From Paratinospora sagittata (lineage: Eukaryota > Streptophyta > Magnoliopsida > Ranunculales > Menispermaceae): DNA of 64,000 nucleotides. The stretch's first letter is position 1. Each line of letters opens with the position of its first letter. The position numbers were made by a program, and so were the translations under genes. Positions 11,367 through 25,577 of this stretch are shown here, piece after piece. The stretch is from NCBI GenBank assembly GCA_035771175.1, contig CM069593.1, forward strand, positions 33,740,741 to 33,804,740, written 5' to 3'. The notes beneath the pieces were generated by a model, which ran no database searches, was not told where the DNA came from, and saw only the letters and a program-made list of their open reading frames with translations.

Positions 11367-14300
11367 CAATCAACTACCTTTTGGATCGATAAGTTAGTTG
11401 ACTGACTAGTATATTGATTGACCAATCGGTACGTAAATTTTAAATAACCACAACTTTTTCGTTTTAACTATGGTTTGAGTAATTCAAAATGAGTTGGATG
11501 GAGAAAGAGAATATCTACAAATTCATATGTTGTAGCTTACTTCCGGAACACCGGTCACCGTTGATTAGTACTTTAAGTAATTAGTAGCAACTGGTCTGGT
11601 CACTGATAACTGGAAAGTCACTCAAAGCTGCTGGTTTTTTGGATCCTATCCACATATTTCCAACACATTTTGAATTACTCAAATCGGAGTTAAAACGGAA
11701 GAGTAATGGTCATTTCAAGTTTATTTATCGATTGGTCAATTGATATGTCGGTCGGTAAGCAAACTTATATAGCAATCAACTACCTTTTGGACCGATAAGT
11801 TAGTTGACTGACTAGTATATTGATTGACCAATAGGTACGTAAATTTTAAATAACCACAACTTTTTCGTTTTAACTATGGTTTGAGTAATTTAAAATGAGT
11901 TGGATGGAGAAACAAAATATCTACAAATTCATATGTTGTAGTTTACTTTCGGAACACCGGTCACCATTGATTTGTACTTTAAATAATTAGTAGCAACTGG
12001 CCCTGTCACTGATTACTGGAAAGTTACTCAAAGCTGCTGGTTTTTTGGATCTTGTCCACATATTTCCAACACATTTTGAATTACTCAAATCGGAGTTAAA
12101 ATGGAAGAGTTATGGTCATTTCAAGTTTATTTATCGATTGGTCAATTGATATGTCGGTCGGTAAGCAAACTTATATAGCAATCAACTACCTTTTGGATCG
12201 ATAAGTTAGTTGACTGACTAGTATATTGATTGACCAATCGGTACGTAAATTTTAAATAACCACAACTTTTTCGTTTTAACTGTGGTTTGAGTAATTCAAA
12301 ATGAGTTGGATGGAGAAAGAGAATATCTACAAATTCATATGTTGTAGCTGACTTCCGGAACACCGGTCACCGTTGATTAGTACTTTAAATAATTAGTAGC
12401 AACTGGTCTGGTCACTGATAACTGGAAAGTCACTTAAAGCTGCTGGTTTCTTGGATCCTATCCTCATATTTCCAACACATTTTGAATTACTCAAATCGGA
12501 GTTAAAATGGAAGATTAATGGTCATTTCAAGTTTATTTATCGATTGGTCAATTGATATGTCGGTCGGTAAGCAAACTTATATAGCGATCAACTACCTTTT
12601 GGATCGATAATTTAGTTGACTGACTAGTATATTGATTGACCAATCGGTACGTAAATTTTAAATAACCACAACTTTTTTGTTTTTAACTATGGTTTGAGTA
12701 ATTCAAAATGAGTTGGATGGAGAAAGAGAATATCTACAAATTCATATGCTGTTGCTTACTTCCGGAACACCGGTCACCGTTGATTAGTACTTTAAATAAT
12801 TAGTAGCAACTGGTCTGGTCACAGATTACTGGAAAGTCACTTAAAGCTGCTGGTTTTTTGGATCCTGTCCTCATATTTCCAACACATTTTGAATTACTCA
12901 AATCGGAGTTAAAACGGAAGAGTTATTGTCATTTCAAGTTTATTTATCGATTGGTCAATTGATATGTCGGTTGGTAAGCAAACTTATATAGCAATCAACT
13001 ACCTTTTGGATCGATAAGTTAGTTGACTGACTAGTATATTGATTGACCAATCGGTACGTAAATTTTAAATAACCACAACTTATTCGTTTTAACTATGGTT
13101 TGAGTAATTTAAAATGAGTTAGATGGAGAAAGAGAATATCTACAAATTCATAGGCTGTAACTTACATTCGGAACACCCGTAACCGTCGATTTGTACATTG
13201 AATATTTAGTCGGAACTGGTCTGGTCACCGATTACTAAAAAGTCAACGAAAGCTGCTGGTTTTTTAGATCGTGTCCTCATATTTCCGACACATTTTGAAT
13301 TACTCAAATTAGAGTTAAAACGAAAGAGTTATGGTCTTTTGACGTTTACTTATTGATTGGTCAATCGATATACCTGTCGGTAAGCAAACTTATATATCAA
13401 TCAACTACCTTTTGGATCGACAACTTAGTTGACTGACTTGTATATTGGTTGACCAATCAGTACGTAAATTTTAAATAACCACAACTTTTTCGTTTTAACT
13501 ATGGTTTGAGTAATTCAAAATGAGTTGGATGGAGAAAGAGAATATCTAAAAATTCATATGTTGTTGCTTACTTCCGGAACACCGGTCACCGTTGATTAGT
13601 ACTTTAAATAATTAGTAGCAACTGGTCTGCGCACTGATTACTGGAAAGTCACTTAAAGCTGCTGGTTTTTTGGATCCTGTCCTCATATTTCCAACACATT
13701 TTCAATTACTCAAATCGGAGTTAAAACGGAAGAGTTATTGTCATTTCAAGTTTATTTATCGATTGGTCAATTGATATGTCGGTCGGTAAGCAAACTTATA
13801 TAGCAATCAACTACCTTTTGGATCGATAAGTTAGTTGACCGACTAGTATATTGATTGACCAATCGGTACGTAAATTTTAAATAACCACAACTTATTCGTT
13901 TTAACTATGGTTTGAGTAATTTAAAATGAGTTGGATGGAGAAAGAGAATATCTACAAATTCATAGGCTGTAACTTGCATTCGGAACACCGGTAACCGTCG
14001 ATTTGTACACTGAATATTTAGTAGGAACTGGTCTGGTCACCAATTACTAAAAAGTCACCGAAAGCTGCTGGTTTTTTAGATCGTGTCCTCATATTTCCGA
14101 CACATTTTGAATTACTCAAATTGGAGTTAAAACGAAAGAGTTATGGTCTTTTGACGTTTACTTATTGATTGGTCAATCGATATGCCTGTCGGTAAGCAAA
14201 CTTATATATCAATCAACTATCTTTTGGATCGACAACTTAGTTGACTGACTTCTGTATTGGTTGACCAATCGGTACGTAAATTTTAAATAACCACAACTTT

Positions 14301-15427
14301 TTTGTTTTAACTGTGGTTTGAGTAATTGAAAATGAGTTTGATGGAGAAAGAGAATATCTACAAATTCATATGTTGTAGCTTACTTTCGGAACACCGGTCA
14401 CCGTTGATTAGTACTTTAAATATTTAGTAGAAACTGGTCCGGTCACTGATTACTGGAAAGTCACTCAAAGGTGCTGCTTTTTTAGATCCTGTCCTCATAT
14501 TTCCAACACATTTTGAATTAGTCAAATCGGAGTTAAAACGAAAGAGTTATAGTCGTTCCAAGTTTATTTATCGATTGGTCAGTTGATATGTCGGTCGGTA
14601 AGCAAACTTATATAGCAATCAACTACCTTTTGTATCGATAAGTTAGTTGACTGACTAGTATATTGATTGACCAATCGGTACGTAAATTTTAAATAACCAC
14701 AATTTTTTCATTTGAACTATGGTTTAAGTAATTCAAAATGAGTTGGATGGACAAAGAGAATATCTACAAATTCATATGCTGTAGCTTACTTTCGGAACAC
14801 CGGTCACCGTTGATTAGTACTTTAAATATATCGTAGCAACTGGTCCAGTCACTGATTACTGGAAAGTCACTCAAAGTTGCTGCTTTTTTAGATCCTATCC
14901 ACATATTTCCAACACATTTTGAATTACTCAAATCGGAGTTAAAACGGAAGAGTTGTGGTCATTTCAAGTTTATTTATCGATTGGTCAATTGATATGTCGG
15001 TCGGTAAGCAAACTTATATAGCAATCAACTACCTTTTGGATCGATAAGTTAGTTGACTGACTAGTATATTGATTGACCAATCGGAACGTAAATATTAAAC
15101 AACCACAACTTTTTCATTTTAACTATGGTTTGAGTAATTCAAAATGAGTTGGATGGAGAAAGAGAATATCAAAAAATTCATATGTTGTAGTTTACTTTCG
15201 GAACACCGGTCACCGTTGATTAGTACTTTAAATAATTAGTAGCATCTGGTCCGGTCATTGATTACTGGAAAGTCACTCAATGCTGCTGGTTTTTTGGATC
15301 CTATCCTCATATTTCCAACACATTTTGAATTACTCAAATCGAAGTTAAAACGGAAGAGTTATGGTCATTTCAAGTTTATTTATCGATTGGTCAATTGATA
15401 ATTCGGTCGGTAAGCAAACTTATATAG
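10555..15427 (+). repeat. 12-monomer period (4,873 bp)
   Basis: Variants recur 4,873 bp apart: tggaccgataag at about 11,788 and 16,661, agatggag after gagtt at 13,121 and 17,994, and cacagctttttcg near 10,638 and 15,511. The start at 10,555 pairs with 15,428. The second copy runs only to about 18,505, where it is replaced by a 7-monomer register. The first two monomers overlap the end of the 11-monomer HOR, so this register grew out of that one. Confidence 0.8.
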
Positions 15428-15661
15428 CAATGAACTACCTTTTGGATCGATAAGTTAGTTGACTGACTAGTATATTGATTGACCAATCCGTACGTAAATT
15501 TTAAATAACCACAGCTTTTTCGTTTTAACTATGGTTTGAGTAATTCAAAATGAGTTTGATGGAGAAAGAGAATATCTACAAATTCATATGTTGTAGCTTA
15601 CTTTCGGAACACCGGTCACCGTTGATTAGTACTTTAAATAATTAGTAGCATCTGGTCCGGT

Positions 15662-18504
15662 CACTGATTACTGGAAAGTCACTCAAAGGTGCTGCTTTTT
15701 TAGATTCTGTCCTCATATTTCCAACACATTTTGAATTAGTCAAATCAGAGTTAAAACGAAAGAGTTATAGTCGTTCCAAGTTTATTTATCGATTGGTCAA
15801 TTGATATGTCGGTCGGTAAGCAAACTTATATAGCAATCAACTACCTTTTGGATCGATAAGTTAGTTGATTGACTAGTATATTGATTGACCAATCGGTACG
15901 TAAATTTTAAATAACCACAACTTTTTCATTTTAACTATGGTTTAAGTAATTCAAAATGAGTTGGATGGAGAAAGAGAATATCTACAAATTCATATGCTGT
16001 AGCTTACTTCCGGAACACCGATCACCGTTGATTTGTACTTTAATTAATTAGTAGCAACTGGCCTTGTCACTGATTACTGGAAAGTTACTCAAAGCTGCTG
16101 GTTTTTTGGATCTTGTCCACATATTTCCAACACATTTTGAATTACTCAAATCGGAGTTAAAACGGAAGAGTTATGGTCATTTCAAGTTTATTTATCGATT
16201 GGTCAATTGATATGTCGGTCGGAAAGCAAACTTATATAGCAATCAACTACCTTTTGGATCGATAAGTTAGTTGACTGACTAGTATATTGATTGACCAATC
16301 GGTACGTAAATTTTAAATAACCACAACTTTTTCGTTTTAACTATGGTTTGAGTAATTCAAAATGAGTTGGATGGAGAAAGAGAATATCTACAAATTCATA
16401 TGTTGTAGCTTACTTCCGGAACACCGGTCACCGTTGATTAGTACTTTAAATAATTAGTAGCAACTGGTCTGGTCACTGATAACTGGAAAGTCACTCAAAG
16501 CTGCTGGTTTTTTGGATCCTATCCTCATATTTCCAACACATTTTGAATTACTCAAATCGGAGTTAAAACGGAAGAGTAATGGTCATTTCTAGTTTATTTA
16601 TCGATTGGTCAATTGATATGTCGGTCGGTAAGCAAACTTATATAGCAATCAACTACCTTTTGGACCGATAAGTTAGTTGACTGACTAGTATATTGATTGA
16701 CCAATAGGTACGTAAATTTTAAATAACCACAGCTTTTTCGTTTTAACTATGGTTTGAGTAATTTAAAATGAGTTGGATGGAGAAACAAAATATCTACAAA
16801 TTCATATGTTGTAGTTTACTTTCGGAACACCGGTCACCATTGATTTGTACTTTAAATAATTAGTAGCAACTGGCCCTGTCACTGATTACTGGAAAGTTAC
16901 TCAAAGCTGCTGGTTTTTTGGATCTTGTCCACATATTTCCAACACATTTTGAATTACTAAAATCGGAGTTAAAATGGAAGAGTTATGGTCATTTCAAGTT
17001 TATTTATCGATTGGTCAATTGATATGTCGGTCGGTAAGCAAACTTATATAGCAATCAACTACCTTTTGGATCGATAAGTTAGTTGACTGACTAGTATATT
17101 GATTGACCAATCGGTACGTAAATTTTAAATAACCACAACTTTTTCGTTTTAACTATGGTTTGAGTAATTCAAAATGAGTTGGATGGAGAAAGAGAATATC
17201 TACAAATTCATATGTTGTAGCTGACTTCCGGAACACCGGTCACCGTTGATTAGTACTTTAAATAATTAGTAGCAACTGGTCTGGTCACTGATAACTGGAA
17301 AGTCACTTAAAGCTGTTGGTTTCTTGGATCCTATCCTCATATTTCCAACACATTTTGAATTACTCAAATCGGAGTTAAAATGGAAGAATAATGGTCATTT
17401 CAAGTTTATTTATCGATTGGTCAATTGATATGTCGGTCGGTAAGCAAACTTATATAGCGATCAACTACCTTTTGGATCGATAATTTAGTTGACTGACTAG
17501 TATATTGATTGACCAATCGGTACGTAAATTTTAAATAACCACAACTTTTTTGTTTTAAACTATGGTTTGAGTAATTCAAAATGAGTTGGATGGAGAAAGA
17601 GAATATCTACAAATTCATATGCTGTTGCTTACTTCCGGAACACCGGTCACCGTTGATTAGTACTTTAAATAATTAGTAGCAACTGGTCTGGTCACAGATT
17701 ACTGGAAAGTCACTTAAAGCTGCTGGTTTTTTGGATCCTGTCCTCATATTTCCAACACATTTTGAATTACTCAAATCGGAGTTAAAACGGAAGAGTTATT
17801 GTCATTTCAAGTTTATTTATCGATTGGTCAATTGATATGTCGGTTGGTAAGCAAACTTATATAGCAATCAACTACCTTTTGGATCGATAAGTTAGTTGAC
17901 TGACTAGTATATTGATTGACCAATCGGTACGTAAATTTTAAATAACCACAACTTATTCGTTTTAACTATGGTTTGAGTAATTTAAAATGAGTTAGATGGA
18001 GAAAGAGAATATCTACAAATTCATAGGCTGTAACTTACATTCGGAACACCCGTAACCGTCGATTTGTACATTGAATATTTAGTCGGAACTGGTCTGGTCA
18101 CCGATTACTAAAAAGTCAACGAAAGCTGCTGGTTTTTTAGATCGTGTCCTCATATTTCCGACACATTTTGAATTACTCAAATTAGAGTTAAAACGAAAGA
18201 GTTATGGTCTTTTGACGTTTACTTATTGATTGGTCAATCGATATACCTGTCGGTAAGCAAACTTATATATCAATCAACTACCTTTTGGATCGACAACTTA
18301 GTTGACTGACTTGTATATTGGTTGACCAATCGGTACGTAAATTTTAAATAACCACAACTTTTTCGTTTTAACTATGGTTTGAGTAATTCAAAATGAGTTG
18401 GATGGAGAAAGAGAATATCTAAAAATTCATATGTTGTTGCTTACTTCTGGAACACCGGTCACCGTTGATTAGTACTTTAAATAATTAGTAGCAACTGGTC
18501 TGCG
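15662..18504 (+). repeat. 7-monomer HOR, copy 1 (2,843 bp)
   Basis: Exact spacing of 2,843 bp links this unit to the next: ttagttgattgactag at 15,861 and 18,704, tggaccgataag at 16,661 and 19,504, and the agatgg variant at 17,994 and 20,837. I chose the unit edges at the crossover tract (cactgatta...gtcact) rather than the monomer edge, because that is where the sequence jumps back. The unit contains two B-like monomers' worth of ataggctgtaac signature only once, near 18,020. Confidence 0.87.
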
Positions 18505-18526
18505 CACTGATTACTGGAAAGTCACT
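18505..18526 (+). other. HOR recombination junction
   Basis: Left of this tract the monomer matches the one near 13,627 (ctggtctgcg). Right of it the monomer matches the C-like monomer at 15,682 onward (caaaggtgctgc). The tract between is identical in both parents, so an exchange within it created the 2,843-bp register. It recurs 2,843 bp downstream, at 21,348. Confidence 0.8.
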
Positions 18527-21347
18527 CAAAGGTGCTGCTTTTTTAGATTCTGTCCTCATATTTCCAACACATTTTGAATTAGTCAAATCAGAGTTAAAAC
18601 GAAAGAGTTATAGTCGTTCCAAGTTTATTTATCGATTGGTCAATTGATATGTCGGTCGGTAAGCAAACTTATATAGCAATCAACTACCTTTTGGATCGAT
18701 AAGTTAGTTGATTGACTAGTATATTGATTGACCAATCGGTACGTAAATTTTAAATAACCACAACTTTTTCATTTTAACTATGGTTTAAGTAATTCAAAAT
18801 GAGTTGGATGGAGAAAGAGAATATCTACAAATTCATATGCTGTAGCTTACTTCCGGAACACCGATCACCGTTGATTTGTACTTTAATTAATTAGTAGCAA
18901 CTGGCCTTGTCACTGATTACTGGAAAGTTACTCAAAGCTGCTGGTTTTTTGGATCTTGTCCACATATTTCCAACACATTTTGAATTACTCAAATCGGAGT
19001 TAAAACGGAAGAGTTATGGTCATTTCAAGTTTATTTATCGATTGGTCAATTGATATGTCGGTCGGAAAGCAAACTTATATAGCAATCAACTACCTTTTGG
19101 ATCGATAAGTTAGTTGACTGACTAGTATATTGATTGACCAATCGGTACGTAAATTTTAAATAACCACAACTTTTTCGTTTTAACTATGGTTTGAGTAATT
19201 CAAAATGAGTTGGATGGAGAAAGAGAATATCTACAAATTCATATGTTGTAGCTTACTTCCGGAACACCGGTCACCGTTGATTAGTACTTTAAATAATTAG
19301 TAGCAACTGGTCTGGTCACTGATAACTGGAAAGTCACTCAAAGCTGCTGGTTTTTTGGATCCTATCCTCATATTTCCAACACATTTTGAATTACTCAAAT
19401 CGGAGTTAAAACGGAAGAGTAATGGTCATTTCTAGTTTATTTATCGATTGGTCAATTGATATGTCGGTCGGTAAGCAAACTTATATAGCAATCAACTACC
19501 TTTTGGACCGATAAGTTAGTTGACTGACTAGTATATTGATTGACCAATAGGTACGTAAATTTTAAATAACCACAGCTTTTTCGTTTTAACTATGGTTTGA
19601 GTAATTTAAAATGAGTTGGATGGAGAAACAAAATATCTACAAATTCATATGTTGTAGTTTACTTTCGGAACACCGGTCACCATTGATTTGTACTTTAAAT
19701 AATTAGTAGCAACTGGCCCTGTCACTGATTACTGGAAAGTTACTCAAAGCTGCTGGTTTTTTGGATCTTGTCCACATATTTCCAACACATTTTGAATTAC
19801 TAAAATCGGAGTTAAAATGGAAGAGTTATGGTCATTTCAAGTTTATTTATCGATTGGTCAATTGATATGTCGGTCGGTAAGCAAACTTATATAGCAATCA
19901 ACTACCTTTTGGATCGATAAGTTAGTTGACTGACTAGTATATTGATTGACCAATCGGTACGTAAATTTTAAATAACCACAACTTTTTCGTTTTAACTATG
20001 GTTTGAGTAATTCAAAATGAGTTGGATGGAGAAAGAGAATATCTACAAATTCATATGTTGTAGCTGACTTCCGGAACACCGGTCACCGTTGATTAGTACT
20101 TTAAATAATTAGTAGCAACTGGTCTGGTCACTGATAACTGGAAAGTCACTTAAAGCTGTTGGTTTCTTGGATCCTATCCTCATATTTCCAACACATTTTG
20201 AATTACTCAAATCGGAGTTAAAATGGAAGAATAATGGTCATTTCAAGTTTATTTATCGATTGGTCAATTGATATGTCGGTCGGTAAGCAAACTTATATAG
20301 CGATCAACTACCTTTTGGATCGATAATTTAGTTGACTGACTAGTATATTGATTGACCAATCGGTACGTAAATTTTAAATAACCACAACTTTTTTGTTTTA
20401 AACTATGGTTTGAGTAATTCAAAATGAGTTGGATGGAGAAAGAGAATATCTACAAATTCATATGCTGTTGCTTACTTCCGGAACACCGGTCACCGTTGAT
20501 TAGTACTTTAAATAATTAGTAGCAACTGGTCTGGTCACAGATTACTGGAAAGTCACTTAAAGCTGCTGGTTTTTTGGATCCTGTCCTCATATTTCCAACA
20601 CATTTTGAATTACTCAAATCGGAGTTAAAACGGAAGAGTTATTGTCATTTCAAGTTTATTTATCGATTGGTCAATTGATATGTCGGTTGGTAAGCAAACT
20701 TATATAGCAATCAACTACCTTTTGGATCGATAAGTTAGTTGACTGACTAGTATATTGATTGACCAATCGGTACGTAAATTTTAAATAACCACAACTTATT
20801 CGTTTTAACTATGGTTTGAGTAATTTAAAATGAGTTAGATGGAGAAAGAGAATATCTACAAATTCATAGGCTGTAACTTACATTCGGAACACCCGTAACC
20901 GTCGATTTGTACATTGAATATTTAGTCGGAACTGGTCTGGTCACCGATTACTAAAAAGTCAACGAAAGCTGCTGGTTTTTTAGATCGTGTCCTCATATTT
21001 CCGACACATTTTGAATTACTCAAATTAGAGTTAAAACGAAAGAGTTATGGTCTTTTGACGTTTACTTATTGATTGGTCAATCGATATACCTGTCGGTAAG
21101 CAAACTTATATATCAATCAACTACCTTTTGGATCGACAACTTAGTTGACTGACTTGTATATTGGTTGACCAATCGGTACGTAAATTTTAAATAACCACAA
21201 CTTTTTCGTTTTAACTATGGTTTGAGTAATTCAAAATGAGTTGGATGGAGAAAGAGAATATCTAAAAATTCATATGTTGTTGCTTACTTCTGGAACACCG
21301 GTCACCGTTGATTAGTACTTTAAATAATTAGTAGCAACTGGTCTGCG
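18505..21347 (+). repeat. 7-monomer HOR, copy 2 (2,843 bp)
   Basis: This is a near-identical tandem copy of 15,662-18,504, and I found no difference in the stretches I compared. Its left edge is the junction of tctgcgcactgattac (an A-like monomer, original near 13,627) to ggtgctgctttttt (a C-like monomer). The same hybrid occurs again at 21,348, showing that the junction was copied with the unit. After about 21,390 the sequence departs (agatcatgtcc instead of agattctgtcc). Confidence 0.87.
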
Positions 21348-22330
21348 CACTGATTACTGGAAAGTCACTCAAAGGTGCTGCTTTTTTAGATCATGTCCTC
21401 ATATTTCCAACACATTTTGAATTAGTTAAATCAGAGTTAAAACGAAAGAGTTATAGTCGTTCCAAGTTTATTTATCGATTGGTCAATTGATATGTCGGTC
21501 GGTAAGCAAACTTATATAGCAATCAACTACCTTTTGGATCGATAAGTTAGTTGACTGACTAGTATATTGATTGACCAATCGGTACGTAAATTTTAAATAG
21601 CCACAACTTTTTGTTTTAACTATGGTTTGAGTAATTTAAAATGAGTTGGATGGAGAAAGAGAATATCTACAAATTCATAGGCTGTAACTTGCATTCGGAA
21701 CACCGGTAACCGTCGATTTGTACACTGAATATTTAGAAGGAACTGGTCTGGTCACCAATTACTAAAAAGTCACCGAAAGCTGCTGGTTTTTTAGATCATG
21801 TCCTCATATTTCCGACACATTTTGAATTACTCAAATTGGAGTTAAAACGAAAGAGTTATGGTCTTTTGACGTTTACTTATTGATTGGTCAATCGATATGC
21901 CTGTCGGTAAGCAAACTTATATATCAATCAACTATCTTTTGGATCGACAACTTAGTTGACTGGCTTCTGTATTGGTTGACCAATCGGTACGTAAATTTTA
22001 AATAACCACAACTTTTTTGTTTTAACTGTGGTTTGAGTAATTGAAAATGAGTTTGATGGAGAAAGATAATATCTACAAATTCATATGTTGTAGCTTACTT
22101 TCGGAACACCGATCACCGTTGATTAGTACTTTAAATATTTAGTAGCAACTGGTCCGGTCACTGATTACTGGAAAGTCACTCAAAGGTGCTGCTTTTTTAG
22201 ATCCTGTCCTCATATTTCCAACACATTTTGAATTAGTCAAATCGGAGTTAAAACGAAAGAGTTATAGTCGTTCCAAGTTTATTTATCGATTGGTCAGTTG
22301 ATATGTCGGTCGGTAAGCAAACTTATATAG

Positions 22331-25300
22331 CAATCAACTACCTTTTGTATCGATAAGTTAGTTGACTGACTAGTATATTGATTGACCAATCGGAACGTAA
22401 ATATTAAACAACCACAACTTTTTCATTTTAACTATGGTTTGAGTAATTCAAAATGAGTTGGATGGAGAAAGAGAATATCAAAAAATTCATATGTTGTAGT
22501 TTACTTTCGGAACACCGGTCACCGTTGATTAGTACTTTAAATAATTAGTTGCATCTGGTCCGGTCATTGATTACCGGAAAGTCACTCAAAGCTGCTGGTT
22601 TTTTGGATCTTTTCCTCATATTTCCAACACATTTTGAATTACTCAAATCGCAGTTAAAACGGAAGTGTTATGGTCATTTCAAGTTTATTTATCGATTGGT
22701 TAATTGATAATTCGGTCGGTAAGCAAACTTATATAGCAATCATCTACCTTTTGGATCGATAAGTTAGTTGACTGACTACTATATTGATTGACCAATCGGT
22801 ACGTAAATTTTAAATAACCACAACTTTTTCGTTTTAACTGTGGTTTGAGTAATTGAAAATGAGTTTGATGGTGAAAGAGAATATCTACAAATTCATATGT
22901 TGTAGCTTACTTTCGGAACACCGGTCACCGTTGATTAGTACTTTAAATAATTAGTAGCATCTGGTCCGGTCACTGATTACTGGAAAGTCACTCAAAGGTG
23001 CTGCTTTTTTAGATCCTGTCCTCATATTTCCAACACATTTTGAATTAGTCAAATCAGAGCTAAAACGAAAGAGTTATAGTCGTTCCAAGTTTATTTATCG
23101 ATTGGTCAATTGATATGTCGGTCGGTAAGCAAACTTATATAGCAATCAACTACCTTTTGGATCGATAGGTTAGTTGACTGACTAGTATATTGATTGACCA
23201 ATCGGTACGTAAATTTTAAATAACCACAACTTTTTCATTTTAACTATGGTTTAAGTAATTCAAAATGAGTTGGATGGAGAAAGAGAATATCTACAAATTC
23301 ATATGCTGTAGCTTACTTTCGGAACACCGGTCACCGTTAATTTGTACTTTAAATAATTAGTAGCAACTGGCCCTGTCACTGATTACTGGAAAGTTACTCA
23401 AAGCTGCTGGTTTTTTGGATCTTGTCCACATATTTCCAACACATTTTGAATTACTCAAATCGGAGTTAAAACGGAAGTGTTATGGTCATTTCAAGTTTAT
23501 TTATCGATTGGTCAATTGTTATGTCGGTCGGTAAGCAAACTTATATAGCAATCAACTACCTTTTGGATCGATAAGTTAGTTGACTGACTAGTATATTGAT
23601 TGACCAATCAGAACGTAAGTATTAAATAACCACAACTGTTTCATTTTAACTATGGTTCGAGTAATTCAAAATGAGTTGGATGGAGAAAGAGAATATCAAC
23701 AAATTCATATGTTGTAGTTTACTTTCGGAACACCGGTCACCGTTGATTAGTACTTTAAATAATTAGTAGCAACTGGTCTGGTCACTGATAACGGGAAAGT
23801 CACTCAAAGCTGCTGGTTTTTTGGATTCTATCCTCATATTTCCAACACATTTTGAATTACTCAAATCGGAGTTAAAACGGAAGAGTAATCGTCATTTCAA
23901 GTTTATTTATCGGTTGGTCAATTGATATGTCGGTCGGTAAGCAAACTTATATAGCAATCAACTACCTTTTGGATCGATAAGTTAGTTGACTGACTAGTAT
24001 ATTGATTGACCAATCGGTACGTAAATTTTAAATAACCACAACTTATTCGTTTTAACTATGGTTTGAGTAATTTAAAATGGGTTGGATGGAGAAAGAGAAT
24101 ATCTACAAATTCATAGGCTGAAACTTGCATTCGGAACACCGGTAAGCGTCGATTTGTACACTGAATATTTAGTAGGAACTGGTCTGGTCACCAATTACTA
24201 AAAAGTCACCGAAAGCTGCTGGTTTTTTAGATCGTGTCCTCATATTTCCGACACATTTTGAATTACTCAAATTAGAGTTAAAACGAAAGAGTTATGGTCT
24301 TTTGACGTTTACTTATTAATTGGTCAATCGATATGCCTGTCGGTAAGCAAACTTATATATCAATCAACTATCTTTTGGATCGACAACTTAGTTGACTGAC
24401 TTGTATAATGGTTGACCAATCGGTACGTAAATTTTAAATAACCACAACTTTTTCGTTTTAACTGTGGTTTGAGTAATTGAAAATGAGTTTGATGGAGAAA
24501 GAGAATATCTACAAATTCATATGTTGTAGCTTACTTTCGGAACACCGGTCACCGTTGATTAGTACTTTAAATATTTAGTAGCAACTGGTCCGGTCACTGA
24601 TTACTGGAAAGTCACTCAAAGGTGCTGCTTTTTTAGATCCTGTCCTCATATTTCCAACACATTTTGAATTAGTCAAATCGGAGTTAAAACGAAAGAGTTA
24701 TAGTCGTTCCAAGTTTATTTATCGATTGGTCAGTTGATATGTCGGTCGGTAAGCAAACTTATATAGCAATCAACTACCTTTTGTATCGATAAGTTAGTTG
24801 ACTGACTAGTATATTGATTGACCAATCGGTACGTAAAATTTAAATAACCACAATTTTTTCATTTTAACTATGGTTTAAGTAATTCAAAATGAGTTGGATG
24901 GAGAAAGAGAATATCTACAAATTCATATGCTGTAGCTTACTTTCGGAACACCGGTCACCGTTGATTAGTACTTTAAATATATCGTAGCAACTGGTCCAGT
25001 CACTGATTACTGGAAAGTCACTCAAAGTTGCTGCTTTTTTAGATCCTATCCACATATTTCCAACACATTTTGAATTACTCAAATCGGAGTTAAAACGGAA
25101 GAATTGTGGTCATTTCAAGTTTATTTATCGATTGGTCAATTGATATGTCGGTCGGTAAGCAAACTTATATAGCAATCAACTACCTTTTGGATCGATACGT
25201 TAGTTGACTGACTAGTATATTGATTGACCAATCGGTACGTAAATCTTAAATAACCACAACTTTTTCATTTTAACTATGGTTTAAGTAATTCAAAATGAGT

Positions 25301-25577
25301 TGGATGGAGAAAAAGAATAACTACAAATTCATATGCTGTAGCTTACTTTCGAAACACCGGTCACCGTTGATTTGTACCTTATATAATTAGTAGCAACTGG
25401 CCCGGTCACTGATTACTGGAAAGTTACTCAAAGCTGCTGGTTTTTGGATCTTCTCCACATATTTCCAGCACATTTTGAATTACTGAAATCGGAGTTAAAA
25501 CGGAAGAGTTATGGTCATTTCAAGTTTATTTATCGATTGGTCAATTGATATGTCGGTCGGTAAGCAAACTTATATAG
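22331..25577 (+). repeat. 8-monomer period, copy 1 (3,247 bp)
   Basis: The variant caatcatctacc occurs at 22,737 and 25,983, and the variant gttaatttgtac near 23,336 and 26,582, both 3,246 bp apart. This unit is 1 bp longer overall because the matching monomer in the second copy lost one base (ctcaaactgctgg near 25,835). Inside the unit are B, C and A/D-like monomers, including a B monomer with ggctgaaac near 24,115. Confidence 0.78.

Noticed and set aside
12142..12363. 73-codon minus-strand open reading frame
   Set aside because: It starts at GTG, lies wholly within satellite monomers, and is open only because two usual stops were lost by single-base changes (gctgac for gcttac near 12,350, and ctgtgg for ctatgg near 12,280). 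There is no sign of a gene around it.
23654..23664. tRNA B-box-like ggttcgagtaa
   Set aside because: It arises in one monomer from a single T-to-C change in ggtttgagtaa, lacks the final CC of the B box, and has no A box or cloverleaf around it.
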